This document shows positions 5,839 through 6,295 of a stretch of 6,295 nucleotides of DNA, in pieces. A program made the position numbers and the translations under genes. The stretch is from an uncultured Porphyromonadaceae bacterium (GTDB lineage: Bacteria > Bacteroidota > Bacteroidia > Bacteroidales > Muribaculaceae). How positions within the stretch are numbered: the first letter of the stretch is position 1; the number at the start of each line of letters is the position of its first letter. Where the stretch lies: positions 1 to 6,295 of the forward strand of contig CAMVDK010000185.1 in NCBI GenBank assembly GCA_947166165.1, given 5' to 3'. The notes under the pieces were generated by a model. The model made no database searches, was not told the DNA's origin, and saw nothing but the letters and a program-made list of their open reading frames with translations.

Positions 5839-6295
5839 ATGGCACAGAAATTTCCCATAGGCATACAGACGTTCGCCGACATTGTGACTGGCGGCTACGT
5901 CTACGTCGACAAGACGGCGCTCGTCCACAAGCTGGCCAACAGCGGCAAGTTCTTCTTTCTGAGCCGGCCCAGACGGTTCGGCAAGTCGCTGCTGCTCTCC
6001 ACGCTCGAGGCCTACTTCACAGGGCGGCGCGAGCTGTTCCGCGGACTCGAAATCGACCGGCTCGAGCATGAGTGGAACGCCTGGCCCGTGCTGCGCATCG
6101 ACTTGAACAACGGCGACTTCACCGACGACGCCAGCGAGCTGACCGAGAAACTGTCGCGGGCAATGCGCATCGGCGAGCAACAGTTCCAACTGAAACAGCA
6201 GTCGCAGAAACTGGGCGACCGTTTCGCCGACCTGATAAGAGGTGTGCACGCCCTGACGGGCAAACCGGTGGTGGTGCTCATCGACGAGTACGACA
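5839..6295 (+). CDS. AAA-ATPase-like protein (DUF1703/PD-(D/E)XK type), 5' part only
   Basis: The frame stays open to the right edge; 152 residues are visible. It starts FPIGIQTFADIVTGGYVYVDKT, the characteristic opening of the AAA-ATPase-like family common in Bacteroidetes. A P-loop variant follows, SRPRRFGKS (42-50), and the visible part ends in a Walker B strand, VVVLIDEYD (144-152), with D149 and E150. Known full-length members are roughly 500-600 residues and usually carry a PD-(D/E)XK nuclease-like domain at the C-terminus, which would lie outside this window. The cellular role of the family is not established; a link to mobile or defence functions is only a suggestion. The ATG at 5839 was chosen because it gives the standard family N-terminus and sits just behind a full promoter. 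Codon use looks like that of its neighbours. Whether the gene is intact cannot be judged here. Confidence 0.88.
   Translation, partial: MAQKFPIGIQTFADIVTGGYVYVDKTALVHKLANSGKFFFLSRPRRFGKSLLLSTLEAYFTGRRELFRGLEIDRLEHEWNAWPVLRIDLNNGDFTDDASELTEKLSRAMRIGEQQFQLKQQSQKLGDRFADLIRGVHALTGKPVVVLIDEYD

Noticed and set aside
5788..6249. 153-codon minus-strand frame opposite the AAA-ATPase-like gene
   Set aside because: The plus-strand frame has the family N-terminus, P-loop, Walker B and a full promoter; the minus frame has no recognisable feature.

Overview
The window looks like a chromosomal piece of a fairly GC-rich member of the Bacteroidales, perhaps from the Muribaculaceae/Prevotellaceae side; the genus cannot be fixed from sequence alone. 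The reasons are: (i) three intergenic boxes of the Bacteroidetes -7 type TAnnTTTG, each continuing as TTTGCA, one of them with a correctly spaced -33 TTTG; (ii) no Shine-Dalgarno sequences, with A/T-rich stretches before the starts; (iii) the gene families: a secreted GLUG-repeat protein with a C-terminal dockerin-like module, a PMCA-type calcium ATPase, and an AAA-ATPase-like protein of the kind often found in many copies in this phylum.

Layout. Bases 1-157 hold no convincing gene. They contain a 49-codon reading frame on the minus strand whose ATG overlaps the stop of the next gene, plus some weak hairpins. Bases 158-1648 (minus) encode a 496-residue secreted protein with a signal peptide, GLUG-like repeats, a C-terminal beta-type region and a dockerin-like end whose first calcium loop is degenerate. 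A 97-base divergent intergenic region (1649-1745) carries promoter boxes facing both ways. Bases 1746-3095 (plus) encode dihydroorotase (PyrC). After 38 bases without a promoter comes a complete 879-residue PMCA-type Ca2+ ATPase (3134-5773). A hairpin spans its stop codon, and the best promoter of the window follows directly (5783-5814). It drives an AAA-ATPase-like gene that starts at 5839 and runs off the right edge.

How the parts relate. pyrC and the ATPase are close, co-directional and probably co-transcribed, although pyrimidine synthesis and calcium export have no known functional link. The secreted GLUG/dockerin protein and the AAA-ATPase-like protein each have their own promoter and look like independent units. 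Nothing seen amounts to a clearly new multi-gene system. The points most worth checking are the half-degenerate dockerin with its DNA-level repeat, the ATGA-coupled small frame, and the terminator/promoter overlap at 5758-5814.
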